A stretch of 39,798 bases of DNA from an uncultured Holophagaceae bacterium (lineage in GTDB: Bacteria > Acidobacteriota > Holophagae > Holophagales > Holophagaceae), in contig CAISFO010000032.1 in NCBI GenBank assembly GCA_903884655.1, positions 1-39,798 on the forward strand, given 5' to 3'. Below, piece after piece: positions 15,244 through 24,198 of the stretch. The position numbers and the translations under genes are program-made. The notes beneath the pieces are model-generated. The model searched no databases and was not told the DNA's origin. It saw nothing but the letters and a program-made list of their open reading frames with translations. Every line of letters begins with the position of its first letter. The stretch's first letter is position 1.

Positions 15244-16950
15244 TCATGCCGACGGCGCCTCCAGGATCACCGGGATCACCAGCGGCCGGGTCTGGGTGGT
15301 CTTGCGGATGATCCTCCGCAGGGCCAGACGCAGGGTGTCGCGGAGGGCCTCCGCATTCTTGCGCACCTCGGGCGGGGCCTCGTCGTAGGTCTTGCGGGCC
15401 ACCCCTGCCAGCAGCTCGGCATAGGCCTCGTCATCCGACAACATCACGAAGCCGCGGCTGAGGATGGTGGGGGTCGCCGCCAGCTCGCCCGTCTGTGGGT
15501 CCACGAGCAAGGTGGCGAAGACCACGCCGTCCTCCTGCAGGATGAGGCGGTCCTGCACCACCCGGGCATCCACCATGTGGTCCACGCCTTCGTGGACGAA
15601 GCACTTCCCCACGGGCACGGAGCCCGGCAGGTCCACTCGGCCATCCTTGAACAGCCGCAGGCAGAGCCCCCCGTCCAGCAGGGAGATGCATTCGGGCTTC
15701 CAGCCCAGTTCGGCGGCCAGCTTCCCGTGGGCCCGCAGGTTCCGGTAGGTGCCGTGTACCGGCACCATCTGCGCCGGCCGAACAGCCTTGATCAGATCCG
15801 CCAGCTCGTCGCGGCTGCCGTGGCCGGAAGCGTGGACCGGGCCCAGGCCCTCGATGGAAGTCTCCGCCCCCAGGCGCTCCGCCGCGTCCAGCATGCGCGA
15901 GATGGACACTTCGTTGCCGGGGATGGCCCGGGCGCTCACCACCAGGCGGTCGCCCGGTTCCATGGGCAGGCCCTTCACCTCACGCCGGAGCAGGCGGGCC
16001 AGGCCACTCATGGGCTCGCCCTGGCTGCCGGTGCAGAGCACCAGCAGTTCGTTCTTGCGGAAAAGGTGGGCGTCCTTGGTGTCGATGAGGATGTCGTCAG
16101 GCAGGTCCAGCTTCTTGAGCGACCGGGCCAGGGTGAGGTTCCGATCCAGGCTGCGGCCCAGCAGCACCACGTGGCGACGGAACTCGTAGGCCAGATCGAT
16201 CGCGGTCTGAAGCCGATGGATGTTGGAGCTGAAGGTGGTGACAAACAGCCGCCCCTTGGTCTGCTCGAAGGCCGCTTCAAGGCCTTCCCGGCAGACCGAT
16301 TCCGAAGGGGACCGGCCGGGCCGACCCACATTGGTGGAATCCGCCAGGAGCAGGCGCACCCCGGCGTCGCCCAGGGCCCGCAGACGGTCCATGCCGGTGA
16401 ACCGGCCGTCCGGCGGCTCCGGATCGAGCTTGAAGTCGCCCGAGTGCACCAGCACGCCCTGGGGCGTGTGCAGGGCCAGGGCGCAGGCGTCAGGAATGCT
16501 GTGGGTGACGGGAATCCATTCCGCCTCGATCTCGCCATCGCCGACCTTCACGCAGCCGTAGTCCCGCACGGTGCGGAGCAGGCCGGTATCCAGGCCGTGC
16601 TCCCGGAGCTTGTTCTCCAGCAAGCCCAGGGTGAAGGCCGTGCCGTACACCGGCACCGGCCAGCGGCGCAGGAAGTAGGGCAGCGCGCCGATGTGATCCT
16701 CGTGGCCGTGGGTGAGCAGCACGGCCTGGAGTTGGTCCGCGAAGGGTTCGAGGTAGGCGAAGTCCGGCACGATGGAATCGATGCCGGGCTGGTCGTCCGA
16801 AGGGAAGAGCTGGCCGCAGTCCACCAGGAAGAGGCTGCGGGCGCTGTGCACCACCAGGGCGTTCATGCCGAACTCACCCAGTCCGCCGATGGGGATGAGC
16901 CGCAGCTCGTCGGCGGCGGGGACCTTGGTCCAGTCTTCGAATTCGGGCAC
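15244..16950 (-). CDS. rnj: Ribonuclease J
   Basis: RNase J is a metallo-beta-lactamase/beta-CASP ribonuclease with 5'-3' exonuclease and endonuclease activity in mRNA decay and rRNA maturation. The 568-aa protein has IGGLGEFGMN near the N-terminus (21-30), the zinc motif HGHEDH (81-86), SGDFK and LLADSTNVGRPGRS, then the beta-CASP region (TTFSSNIHR, GRSLDRNL, CTGSQGEP) and HASGHGSRDEL and VPVHGTYRN. The start is uncertain: the GTG at 16950 shares one base with the rsmA stop (TAGTG) and gives a normal N-terminus, but the nearest strong GGAGGTG lies 20 nt upstream. An ATG at 17016, inside rsmA, is the alternative. The C-terminal about 100 residues match the RNase J C-terminal domain less clearly. 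Confidence 0.94.
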   Translation of the reverse strand: MPEFEDWTKVPAADELRLIPIGGLGEFGMNALVVHSARSLFLVDCGQLFPSDDQPGIDSIVPDFAYLEPFADQLQAVLLTHGHEDHIGALPYFLRRWPVPVYGTAFTLGLLENKLREHGLDTGLLRTVRDYGCVKVGDGEIEAEWIPVTHSIPDACALALHTPQGVLVHSGDFKLDPEPPDGRFTGMDRLRALGDAGVRLLLADSTNVGRPGRSPSESVCREGLEAAFEQTKGRLFVTTFSSNIHRLQTAIDLAYEFRRHVVLLGRSLDRNLTLARSLKKLDLPDDILIDTKDAHLFRKNELLVLCTGSQGEPMSGLARLLRREVKGLPMEPGDRLVVSARAIPGNEVSISRMLDAAERLGAETSIEGLGPVHASGHGSRDELADLIKAVRPAQMVPVHGTYRNLRAHGKLAAELGWKPECISLLDGGLCLRLFKDGRVDLPGSVPVGKCFVHEGVDHMVDARVVQDRLILQEDGVVFATLLVDPQTGELAATPTILSRGFVMLSDDEAYAELLAGVARKTYDEAPPEVRKNAEALRDTLRLALRRIIRKTTQTRPLVIPVILEAPSA

Positions 16951-17768
16951 TAGGGCAATTGCGATGGGAACACCTCCGGATGATGAAGCAACAATTTTCT
17001 CGTAGCCAACAGCCATGCCGCAGGCGTGATCACTTCCGCACGCAGGGATGAAACTAGGCCGACCCCGCTCAGCGCTTCTGCTGACAAAGTCCCCTGCCAG
17101 TTGTTGGCCAGGGTCTTCCGGCGATGGGCGAAGGAGCGGTGCAGCACGGTGAGCAGGGCCCGACGCTCGGCCAGGCTGGGCGCGTCCGCCCGGGGCTCGA
17201 ACTGCACCACGGCCGAGTCCACCTTGGGGGCGGGGCGGAAGGAGCCGGGCCCCAGCTTCACCAGGCGCGTGAGCCGGGCGCAGAGCTGGGCCAGCACGGA
17301 CAGCGGCCCGTAGGCCTTGGTGCCGGGCACACCCATGAGCTTCTGCGCCACCTCCAGCTGGAACATGAGCACCATGCGCTCCCAGGCGATATCCTCCGTC
17401 AGCAGCCGCGCCAGGATGGGCGTGGCGGCGTTGTAGGGGAGGTTGCCGACCACGGACCAGGCCTCGCCCTCCGGCAAGCCGATCCGGACAGCATCGCCCT
17501 GCAGCAGGTGGAAGTGGGTCTGGTCCGCGAACCGGCCCTGGAGCAGCTCGCAGGCCTCCGGATCCAGGTCCACGGCCCAAAGGGGTCGGCCATCCGCCAG
17601 CAGCCGCTCGGTCAATACGCCAGGGCCGGGGCCGATCTCCAACAGGCGTGAAGCCTGGGTCGCCAGGGCCGCACCCACGATGGTGGCGATGGCCCCTTCG
17701 TTCACCAGAAAGTTCTGGCCAAAGGCCTTTTTCGGGCGAAGACGGGCGATGGGGGAGGGATCTGACAC
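16950..17768 (-). CDS. rsmA: 16S rRNA (adenine-1518/1519-N6)-dimethyltransferase
   Basis: RsmA (KsgA) dimethylates two adjacent adenines in helix 45 of 16S rRNA, a late step of small-subunit assembly. The 272-aa protein has KAFGQNFLVN (14-23), the SAM loop LEIGPGPGVLTERLL (43-57), and the catalytic NLPYN (109-113), followed by FQLEVAQKLMGVPGTKAYG and FRPAPKVDSAVVQF. All family signatures are intact. I chose the GTG at 17768 because it puts the RPKKAFGQNF motif near the N-terminus; the frame remains open to 17825. Upstream lies the terminator of the pilY1 operon, so rsmA-rnj should have its own promoter in a very short gap. Confidence 0.95.
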   Translation of the reverse strand: MSDPSPIARLRPKKAFGQNFLVNEGAIATIVGAALATQASRLLEIGPGPGVLTERLLADGRPLWAVDLDPEACELLQGRFADQTHFHLLQGDAVRIGLPEGEAWSVVGNLPYNAATPILARLLTEDIAWERMVLMFQLEVAQKLMGVPGTKAYGPLSVLAQLCARLTRLVKLGPGSFRPAPKVDSAVVQFEPRADAPSLAERRALLTVLHRSFAHRRKTLANNWQGTLSAEALSGVGLVSSLRAEVITPAAWLLATRKLLLHHPEVFPSQLP

Positions 17769-17801
17769 ATGCCAGCGTACCACCTCCAGCGCCCTCCCAC
17801 G

Positions 17802-17823
17802 AAAAGGGGCCCTTGCGGGCCCC
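17802..17823 (-). terminator. Intrinsic terminator of the pilus operon
   Basis: A perfect 7-bp stem GGGGCCC/GGGCCCC with a 4-nt loop (17806-17823) is followed on the minus strand by TTTTC (17805-17801). It begins 20 nt after the pilY1 stop, the position expected for the end of the fimT-to-pilY1 transcript. The T tract is short, so strength is uncertain. Confidence 0.75.
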
Positions 17824-17843
17824 AATTGGCTGGAGATGCAAAA

Positions 17844-20800
17844 TCAGCGAATAATCCGCCAACCACGGGGTTTCACCATGTTGGAAGGAGGTCTTCCTGA
17901 TATGGGAGCCGTGCCAATGGTACCAGAGCCGGTCGAACCATTCCTTACCTCTCCTGCCTGTAGGACACCGGCCAAGCCAACACTTGCAAGAGCGCTGGGA
18001 ATATCATTGAATTGAATATATATACCGCTACTGTGGCTCGCATCAATGCTTTGTGTTCCGCCGGAAAAGACAGGATTGATCACGTCAGTCATCACATACG
18101 TATTGGATATACCTGCACCATTGCACGCACCAGAGGAAAGACTTGGTTGGAAAGTAGTAAAGAAGAGGACTTTGTTAAGGACAAGGGGGGGGGTCACTTC
18201 TTTCTGATAGACGTACTGTTGATAGGTCTTGGCTGGGACAGGTGTGCGTGCTTGGCCCGTATTGAAATTTAGGACATAGCCGCTCTTGGTCTTTAGGTAG
18301 TACGAAGCATTTGATGGATCCACCGCCGTTCCTGAAGCACTGGTAATAGGCGACAAATCTGCGAGATCATCATCGCGGTATCCGAACGTATCCACTTTGC
18401 CAAGGACCCCTGTGATATCGGCACTATCCTGTCGGTCCAGGATCATAACGAGCCGGTTTCCGTAGCTCGTGCCTCCGCCTCCAGGATTGACAGTATCGAA
18501 ATCCAGCGGATCATTCCTGTCGCCGGATCCGAAAATCACACCGAAGCAGGGAACAGTCGCAGTCGGCGCTGTGGTACGTGTAACAGGATAGCCATAGGGC
18601 ATGCTGAAGACCACCGGGGGCACACTGACCGCCGTACCAGTGTTCTTGGGAGTATAAAGATGCCTAACAGACCAGGATGAAAGGGCATTGGTATCCGTCC
18701 TCGAACCAGAAGAGGAAGTGGCACCCAGAACATAGGCGCCCCCTGACCCATCCGTGAAATAGACCCTTTGCGTTGAAAAGCTATTGGCAATGGCCTCTAC
18801 AGGAGTGACTGAAGCGGGGATACAACCCATGCTTGGAAAGGCTGTTTTCAGGGCCGAATTGTTGACAAAATCCCAGACTTTGACCACCGACCCGTCGGTG
18901 ACACTCAAGGCGAGAACGGAACGCCCAAGGGTTGTCCCAGATCCGTAGCCCGGTGGTGAAGCATTGGTTGCGGCGGAGAAGGCAGTATCAACATCAATCG
19001 TGGTCAGGCCCCCACCAATCAGGAAGACATCCTTCAGGGTAGTGCCATCCAGGATTCGGGCCAGGGTTGGGGTGCTGGAACTGAACCCCATGGTCTTGAG
19101 TGAAACATTGGGGGATGAAACGTCTGTGGGACCGATCTCGTCAGGTCGAATCTTCCAGGCGATGCTGGGCTGGGCGGGGTCATTCCCCGTGAAGGTCAGA
19201 CAGTAGTAGCTTCGACCTCCCTTTCCGAGTCCAAATAGAATGCGGACATAATCAGTGCCATCGATCAAGCCATTCGGAGTGCCATTCTCGTAGAGATAGA
19301 GTGTTGGAGATCCATCCACAAGGTAACGGTGCACCGAACCGTTTCGCCATGCCTGTAGTCCAGACAGTAGATCCGGTGGCAGGAAGGCCCACAATTCATC
19401 CACTTGTCCCTCAACCACCCCAGTAACGATGGCTCTTCCACCTGCGGTTGTCCCAGTGGTGGTCGGAATACCACTTACTTCTCCGAAGCCATGAAGCAGA
19501 CCTTGATTGTCGCCCACAATAATTAGACGAAAGCGTGTATTTGCAAGGGAGGGCCCCACATCCGAAACAAACGTTGCCAGGAGCCCACCGGAAGGAACCT
19601 TGGAGAGCGGAAACTCCATGACCAAGGGGGTGCTGTTGATGATGTCCCCCATGAGATCACTGCGGAACGAGGCGATGCTCGTGGTCGCAGCAGGATCGGC
19701 CTGAGCTGATGCGCTAGCCCCCATCACGTAGCGTATCAAACTGCGTCGGGTTACATCGTCAGGCACATTGAGCATGGAGTTCGGCACAGTCGTGGTCGAT
19801 AGGCTTTCGTTCCACGCCAACAGCGTGTTGGTGAATGTTCCAGAGCTACCAGGTGTGAGGGTGTAGATTTTTCGGGCTTGCCAACCTCCCACAATGTTGG
19901 CGATCGAGTGGGCAGCGGACCAGGCGGCATTGCCCGCATTCAGACCGGTGGTGGCAGCAAGGGCAGTGCCTTGTTGGTCAAGGATGGAAATGGAACTTCC
20001 GCTCACGGAGAGGCCCGCCATGAGGAGATCTCCACTCCAGATGCCCGTCTGGTTGGTAACGAAAGTGCCGATATAGGTCTGCTTGCCAACGCTGAGGCCC
20101 ACCAAGGGTGCCACCGGCGCGCCCATGGTATCGGTTGCGGTTCGGGCCTGGGCAACGGCTGTGTAGAGGGCCGAGGACAGTTTGTCTGGGTCATTGGCAT
20201 CAAAGAAGAAGGGGTTTTTCGTCTTGTCGTTGGCCAAAGGGTTGGTGGGATCAAAGGAGGCTGGCGGGTTATAGCCGACATCACCAGCTTTGATGTTCCA
20301 TGGATTGTTGTTCTTTTCCCAACCATAGAGTGCGGCCGAGTACATGCCCTTCTTGGCCCCATAGGTGTCTGTCAGCACACCCTCTAGGCATACCCCGATA
20401 GTCATGGTGCTGATCCGCCGAGTGGTGCCAGTGGGTCGGTCCGTGATCAACCATGGCACAGCAATTTTGGGGCTGTTCGAATCCGTGGGTGCCGACGCGG
20501 TGGATCCAGAGTAGTGTGCCGCGACCGCGGCCAGGGTGTATATATTGCAGTCAGTCCCACCCTTGATGTCACTCGCACCGGCGGCATTTACCGTGGTATT
20601 TCCGTTCGTGATCCCGGTCGAGTAGGGATCCCCATTCCCGGAATCGGTCGGGGCCCCGTCGGACATGATGATCAGAAAGCTCTGAGTACAGGTTGCGGGG
20701 TTGGCGGGAAAAAGGCTATTTGCGGAATTGGCAATCTGTCCATATGCATTCATGACCGCCGCCACCAGCGGAGTATCTGAAACAGGATAGGTGGTCATGA

Positions 20801-22205
20801 TGAACTGGAGGTTAGTGTCGGGTGCGGACGAATCTGTTGCTTGTGCAAACTTGAGTGCTTTTCTTTGCCCTGCGGACCCGCCATTGGCTGATGAATAGCT
20901 GGAGGTACCGTTGTCTCCATACAAAAACCGAGTAGCCCAATTCACGGTTCTCTGGTTGGCGACCCAGGTCTCCAGCACACATCGCTTGACAGCCTGCACG
21001 CGGGTCATGTTTGGCAGGGAGTTATTCCAGGCTGCCCCACCGTCTCCACCGTCGGTGGTGTACCGGGCATCCATCACCGAATAACCGCCATCGTTGCTCC
21101 CCGTGTAGGTGTCCACCATGCCATTGATGTAGGTGCCTGCACCTGCTTGATTGCGCACATCCTTGCCGAAGGCTACCCAGGCCAGATAGTCGGCGTTGTA
21201 GTGCATGTAGCCGATCTTGCCTTTGGCGTTAGCAGGTTGGCCTGATGTCCAAGCCAACATAATGCCGTCAGTGACACCATAGCCTTGGGACCAAACTGAG
21301 TCCACATCATAGTACTGCGCGGCTGAAGTAGCCGCACCCGTGGCGTCCGGAACAGGATCATAGACAAGGTAGTGCTGAGGGTGATGGTTGGACTTGGCCT
21401 GGGTATACGCAGCTGCTGGCCAGACCGGGGCCGTATTGTGGGCGAGGGTTCTCAGATTTTCATCGGTCGTAATTCCCACATCGAAGACAGCCCAGGGCAG
21501 GGGGATATCCACCACACGGATGTTGTCGTTGGTGGTGATCGCAGCCGCAGATCCTAAGTAGGCCCCAGCCGAATATGGCCGAGGTTTGATATTGATATTG
21601 CCCACCGGGTAGGTGTTGGTTGTCCCATTGGTCAAGGTATAGGTGTAGGTCTTGGCCGCATTAACTGAATAAAATGAGAACCGCACGTGGCTGGCCCGCT
21701 GGACCCACAGCTTGGGATCATTCCAAGTGGCGACATCGGCGACCTGAACGGGATCCCCATTCGGTTTAATCAGTAGGCCATTCTGTAGGCCTGAAACGAC
21801 CGAACCTATGGATGTATTCGTGCCACCCCCACTTAAATGCAGATTCACCCAGACAAGTACGTTTGCAGCGGAGGTCCCTGAGAGGTACACCACGGGTACC
21901 AGGCGGTTATTGAAATCTCCAGCACCAATTCCCCATGGATTGTTGTGCCAACTTTGCCCGGTTTGGGAGTTTTGATTGGTGGAATCCGCATTGGCGTAGT
22001 AGTACCGGCTCCAGTACACACCACACATGGACTGAGAGTTGTCGATCAGCGTGAGGATTTCTGGGGGGGCACTGACGGCGTTGCTGCCGGTATAGACATC
22101 CAGTACATCCGTCTGGCTCTGCTGAAGACGAGTATCCAATTGGGCCTGAAGCCCGAGCGTCATCGTGGTAAGCAGCAGGAGGGTTCTGATGGGCCAAATG
22201 TTCAT
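17844..22205 (-). CDS. pilY1: PilY1-like type IV pilus tip adhesin
   Basis: PilY1/PilC proteins cap type IV pili, aid extension, bind surfaces and signal contact. The 1453-aa protein has a signal peptide (MNIWPIRTLLLLTTMTLGLQ), then a von Willebrand A-like domain with a MIDAS motif DNSQS (55-59) and, further on, FLIIMSDGAPTDSG. The C-terminal third has PilY1-type beta-propeller signatures: DLMGDIINSTPLVM, then GDNQGLLHGFG, then ELWAFLPPDLL, RVYFTDGSGGAYVLG, GSGDRNDPLDF and LVMILDRQD. It is last in the minor pilin operon, 52 nt after pilX, with a GAGGTG site. Odd features: two cytosine tracts in the coding strand (C7 at codons 46-48, C9 at codons 1338-1341) and GC content lower than in the neighbouring housekeeping genes. 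Confidence 0.9.
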   Translation of the reverse strand: MNIWPIRTLLLLTTMTLGLQAQLDTRLQQSQTDVLDVYTGSNAVSAPPEILTLIDNSQSMCGVYWSRYYYANADSTNQNSQTGQSWHNNPWGIGAGDFNNRLVPVVYLSGTSAANVLVWVNLHLSGGGTNTSIGSVVSGLQNGLLIKPNGDPVQVADVATWNDPKLWVQRASHVRFSFYSVNAAKTYTYTLTNGTTNTYPVGNINIKPRPYSAGAYLGSAAAITTNDNIRVVDIPLPWAVFDVGITTDENLRTLAHNTAPVWPAAAYTQAKSNHHPQHYLVYDPVPDATGAATSAAQYYDVDSVWSQGYGVTDGIMLAWTSGQPANAKGKIGYMHYNADYLAWVAFGKDVRNQAGAGTYINGMVDTYTGSNDGGYSVMDARYTTDGGDGGAAWNNSLPNMTRVQAVKRCVLETWVANQRTVNWATRFLYGDNGTSSYSSANGGSAGQRKALKFAQATDSSAPDTNLQFIMTTYPVSDTPLVAAVMNAYGQIANSANSLFPANPATCTQSFLIIMSDGAPTDSGNGDPYSTGITNGNTTVNAAGASDIKGGTDCNIYTLAAVAAHYSGSTASAPTDSNSPKIAVPWLITDRPTGTTRRISTMTIGVCLEGVLTDTYGAKKGMYSAALYGWEKNNNPWNIKAGDVGYNPPASFDPTNPLANDKTKNPFFFDANDPDKLSSALYTAVAQARTATDTMGAPVAPLVGLSVGKQTYIGTFVTNQTGIWSGDLLMAGLSVSGSSISILDQQGTALAATTGLNAGNAAWSAAHSIANIVGGWQARKIYTLTPGSSGTFTNTLLAWNESLSTTTVPNSMLNVPDDVTRRSLIRYVMGASASAQADPAATTSIASFRSDLMGDIINSTPLVMEFPLSKVPSGGLLATFVSDVGPSLANTRFRLIIVGDNQGLLHGFGEVSGIPTTTGTTAGGRAIVTGVVEGQVDELWAFLPPDLLSGLQAWRNGSVHRYLVDGSPTLYLYENGTPNGLIDGTDYVRILFGLGKGGRSYYCLTFTGNDPAQPSIAWKIRPDEIGPTDVSSPNVSLKTMGFSSSTPTLARILDGTTLKDVFLIGGGLTTIDVDTAFSAATNASPPGYGSGTTLGRSVLALSVTDGSVVKVWDFVNNSALKTAFPSMGCIPASVTPVEAIANSFSTQRVYFTDGSGGAYVLGATSSSGSRTDTNALSSWSVRHLYTPKNTGTAVSVPPVVFSMPYGYPVTRTTAPTATVPCFGVIFGSGDRNDPLDFDTVNPGGGGTSYGNRLVMILDRQDSADITGVLGKVDTFGYRDDDLADLSPITSASGTAVDPSNASYYLKTKSGYVLNFNTGQARTPVPAKTYQQYVYQKEVTPPLVLNKVLFFTTFQPSLSSGACNGAGISNTYVMTDVINPVFSGGTQSIDASHSSGIYIQFNDIPSALASVGLAGVLQAGEVRNGSTGSGTIGTAPISGRPPSNMVKPRGWRIIR
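18185..18193 (-). repeat. C9 homopolymer tract inside pilY1
   Basis: Nine consecutive G on the plus strand (C on the coding strand) encode T1338-P-P-L1341. With one C added the frame reads into TAA six codons after the threonine codon begins. With one C lost it hits TGA about 34 codons on. Either change would remove the last 112 native residues. Confidence 0.95.
22063..22069 (-). repeat. C7 homopolymer tract near the pilY1 5' end
   Basis: Seven consecutive G on the plus strand (C on the coding strand) encode A46-P47-P48, seven residues before the MIDAS aspartate of the vWA domain. It is shorter than usual contingency tracts, but its place near the N-terminus is where Neisseria pilC carries its poly-G switch. 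Confidence 0.9.
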
Positions 22206-22257
22206 GAGTCACCTCAATTTTCAGGACCGGGTTAGTGCCATGGTTCCAATGAGCCAC

Positions 22258-22932
22258 TCAGGGTGTGACGCCGAGGTACATTTCCCTGATGGTGGTGTAG
22301 CGGATGTAAGATGACGACCCCGTGGGAACGCTCGCTTTGCCTTGGCTTTGAACCTGATAGAGATTCATGGACCGCCCAGTCCGACCCGTGGTGTTACCCG
22401 CGGTGTGGCCCAATCCGCCTGCGGCACCAGATACCGTCCCCACAGCGGGATCACCAAGGTATCGGCACATGACATCGAACGACTGGAGGGTGACATTTCC
22501 CGTCAAGGCTTGCTTGAAGTCCGTACCAGCATTGGAGAAAACCATGTCGGAAGCCGTGGATTTTTCAGTGGAGCGCACGGCAAAGGCACGATCCCAGGTG
22601 TTGCTGGAGTTCAAGAGGTAGGAACTAGACTGCCAAGTGCCGCTGGTATTGAGTTGCTGAAACGCCGCCAGCAACCGATCGCGATCCTGGGAAGTCGCAC
22701 CAGACGCATTGTCCTTGTTGGTCCAGAGAATGAACCAGTCCAGGCCCGCTTCGGCCGCCTCACTGGCTTTGGTGGCCTGCCAGACGGTCCCTGAAATGGA
22801 CAATTCCCGAATGGAGTTCTTGCTTAGCGTCATGACCATGACGGTCAGCAGAACAAGCAATCCGAGGGTGGTAAGAATCGTGATGCCACCCTGCTGGGTT
22901 CGCCAAAACGTGTTGTCTTTGTGTTTGTTCAT
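22258..22932 (-). CDS. pilX: PilX-like minor pilin/assembly protein
   Basis: This 224-aa protein has the N-terminal pattern of PilX: a short charged leader (MNKHKDNTFWRTQQGG), then a long hydrophobic helix ITILTTLGLLVLLTVMVMTL, followed by NSIRELSISGTVWQATKASE and AAEAGLDWFI. These correspond to the PilX N-terminal domain with its conserved A-x-x-A-A-E-A-G region. No glutamate at +5 is visible, as in several PilX proteins. The ATG at 22932 follows a GAGG at usable distance; upstream in-frame ATGs at 22941 and 22965 lack one. It lies between pilW and pilY1, matching the usual gene order. Confidence 0.82.
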   Translation of the reverse strand: MNKHKDNTFWRTQQGGITILTTLGLLVLLTVMVMTLSKNSIRELSISGTVWQATKASEAAEAGLDWFILWTNKDNASGATSQDRDRLLAAFQQLNTSGTWQSSSYLLNSSNTWDRAFAVRSTEKSTASDMVFSNAGTDFKQALTGNVTLQSFDVMCRYLGDPAVGTVSGAAGGLGHTAGNTTGRTGRSMNLYQVQSQGKASVPTGSSSYIRYTTIREMYLGVTP

Positions 22933-22961
22933 CAGAATCATCCTCGGCCAAATTGGTAAAA

Positions 22962-24164
22962 TCATTTGCCATAGCCGAAATTTCTCGGTGAGATCATCAA
23001 CGTCTGTGTCCTGAGTTTGTAGGCACGGACTCCTGCCGTGGCACTGAACTCCTCCCGCCGGATGGGTGCCCTGGTCGTGAGATCTATCCTGATCAGACAG
23101 TTGATGCCTCGATACCAGTCAGGATTGGTGGCATCCGTGATGGACGTGAACCCAGCCAATCCGGCCGTACTCAATTGGTTGTTTGCATTGGTCTGTATCG
23201 TACCCCAGGTGGTTGGGGGTGTGACTCCGGTGGTTCTGGCCCAAGTTGTCCCACCGTCAAAACTTAGGTCCACCCTGAAACCATCAACGTTTTCAGCGAT
23301 GATCTGGGTTGACACAGTCGTCCAGTCCACGCTTCCGGAAGTGGGATAATTGGCTTGCTGCCTGACCAGGCAAGGCAGCTTGATGGCGCTGTTTGCTGGA
23401 TCCAGCGCGACGGCTTGCACGGAGTAGCGAACAAGCTGCGCCGGGCGAATGAAATAAACCGGAACTCCGGCATTGTGGGAAAGTGCAATGCCAGGATTTG
23501 TGGGTATTGAAGTGTAGTTAGCCAATTTTGTTGTGTCCGTTTCGAAAACGACCGGGTTGGCTGCCCCGGTGATCACAGGATGTTCCCACTTACCTGATTC
23601 CCCACTGTCAAGAATCACCATGACGTCACCGGCCTTGAGATCGGTATAAGCACCGAGTGTGAAGGTGATGGCCGCACTGGTGGGTGCTGAAGTTGGCGTG
23701 CCCCCTGGATTCGTCTCGTTGCCAGCAGTGGCCGTGGTCCAGGTACCGGTTAACGCCAGTGGAACGTCCATCAGGAACTGAATGGCATCCGCGGTGACAG
23801 TTTCTGCCTGAGTGGCGCTTGGATCGCTATCGCTGACTCGTGTGACCCCGGCCACCGAGGCCCCAGGTGTGATTGAAAACAGCGGCTCACTTCCATTGAG
23901 GATAAAAGTAGGAAGTGCCCGGTCAGGAAAGACCAACCCTGCTTGAGATAGATCATCTGAAAGCTGATCCATGGCCCAGCGATTGGTCCGCTGTGCACCC
24001 AATGTTTCATTGGTGGCGTTATAGGTCTTTACTGAGGACTGAAAGACCTTGGCCATCCCGGCCATCAGCAGTGAAGTAAAAACGAGAGCAACCAATAATT
24101 CGACGAGGGAAAAGGCCCGCTCGGTAGGGTGATTCTTGTCGCATTGATTCGTCAACCAATCCAT
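22962..24164 (-). CDS. pilW: PilW-like minor pilin/assembly protein
   Basis: This 400-aa protein has a prepilin peptidase site ERA/FSLVELLVALVF: cleavage after A17 would leave Phe at +1 and Glu22 at +5. The -1 residue is Ala rather than the commoner Gly. Behind the hydrophobic helix comes a long S/T/G-rich globular part with WAMDQLSDDLSQAGLVFPDR, a pattern of PilW proteins, and a C-terminal GINCLIRIDLTTRAPIRREE. It follows pilV with a 34-nt gap and precedes pilX. With pilV, pilX and fimT it should form the pilus-priming minor pilin complex that carries PilY1. Confidence 0.82.
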   Translation of the reverse strand: MDWLTNQCDKNHPTERAFSLVELLVALVFTSLLMAGMAKVFQSSVKTYNATNETLGAQRTNRWAMDQLSDDLSQAGLVFPDRALPTFILNGSEPLFSITPGASVAGVTRVSDSDPSATQAETVTADAIQFLMDVPLALTGTWTTATAGNETNPGGTPTSAPTSAAITFTLGAYTDLKAGDVMVILDSGESGKWEHPVITGAANPVVFETDTTKLANYTSIPTNPGIALSHNAGVPVYFIRPAQLVRYSVQAVALDPANSAIKLPCLVRQQANYPTSGSVDWTTVSTQIIAENVDGFRVDLSFDGGTTWARTTGVTPPTTWGTIQTNANNQLSTAGLAGFTSITDATNPDWYRGINCLIRIDLTTRAPIRREEFSATAGVRAYKLRTQTLMISPRNFGYGK

Positions 24165-24198
24165 GGCAATATTACCTTCCAGCGATCAAAGCTAAGGT

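Noticed and set aside
15169..16953. Long 594-aa open frame on the + strand
   Set aside because: It is antisense to rnj, which has all family motifs. The frame arises from high GC content and has no recognisable protein pattern.
16951..17862. N-terminal extension of the RNase J frame
   Set aside because: This part overlaps rsmA fully and has no homology of its own; it is an open shadow frame.
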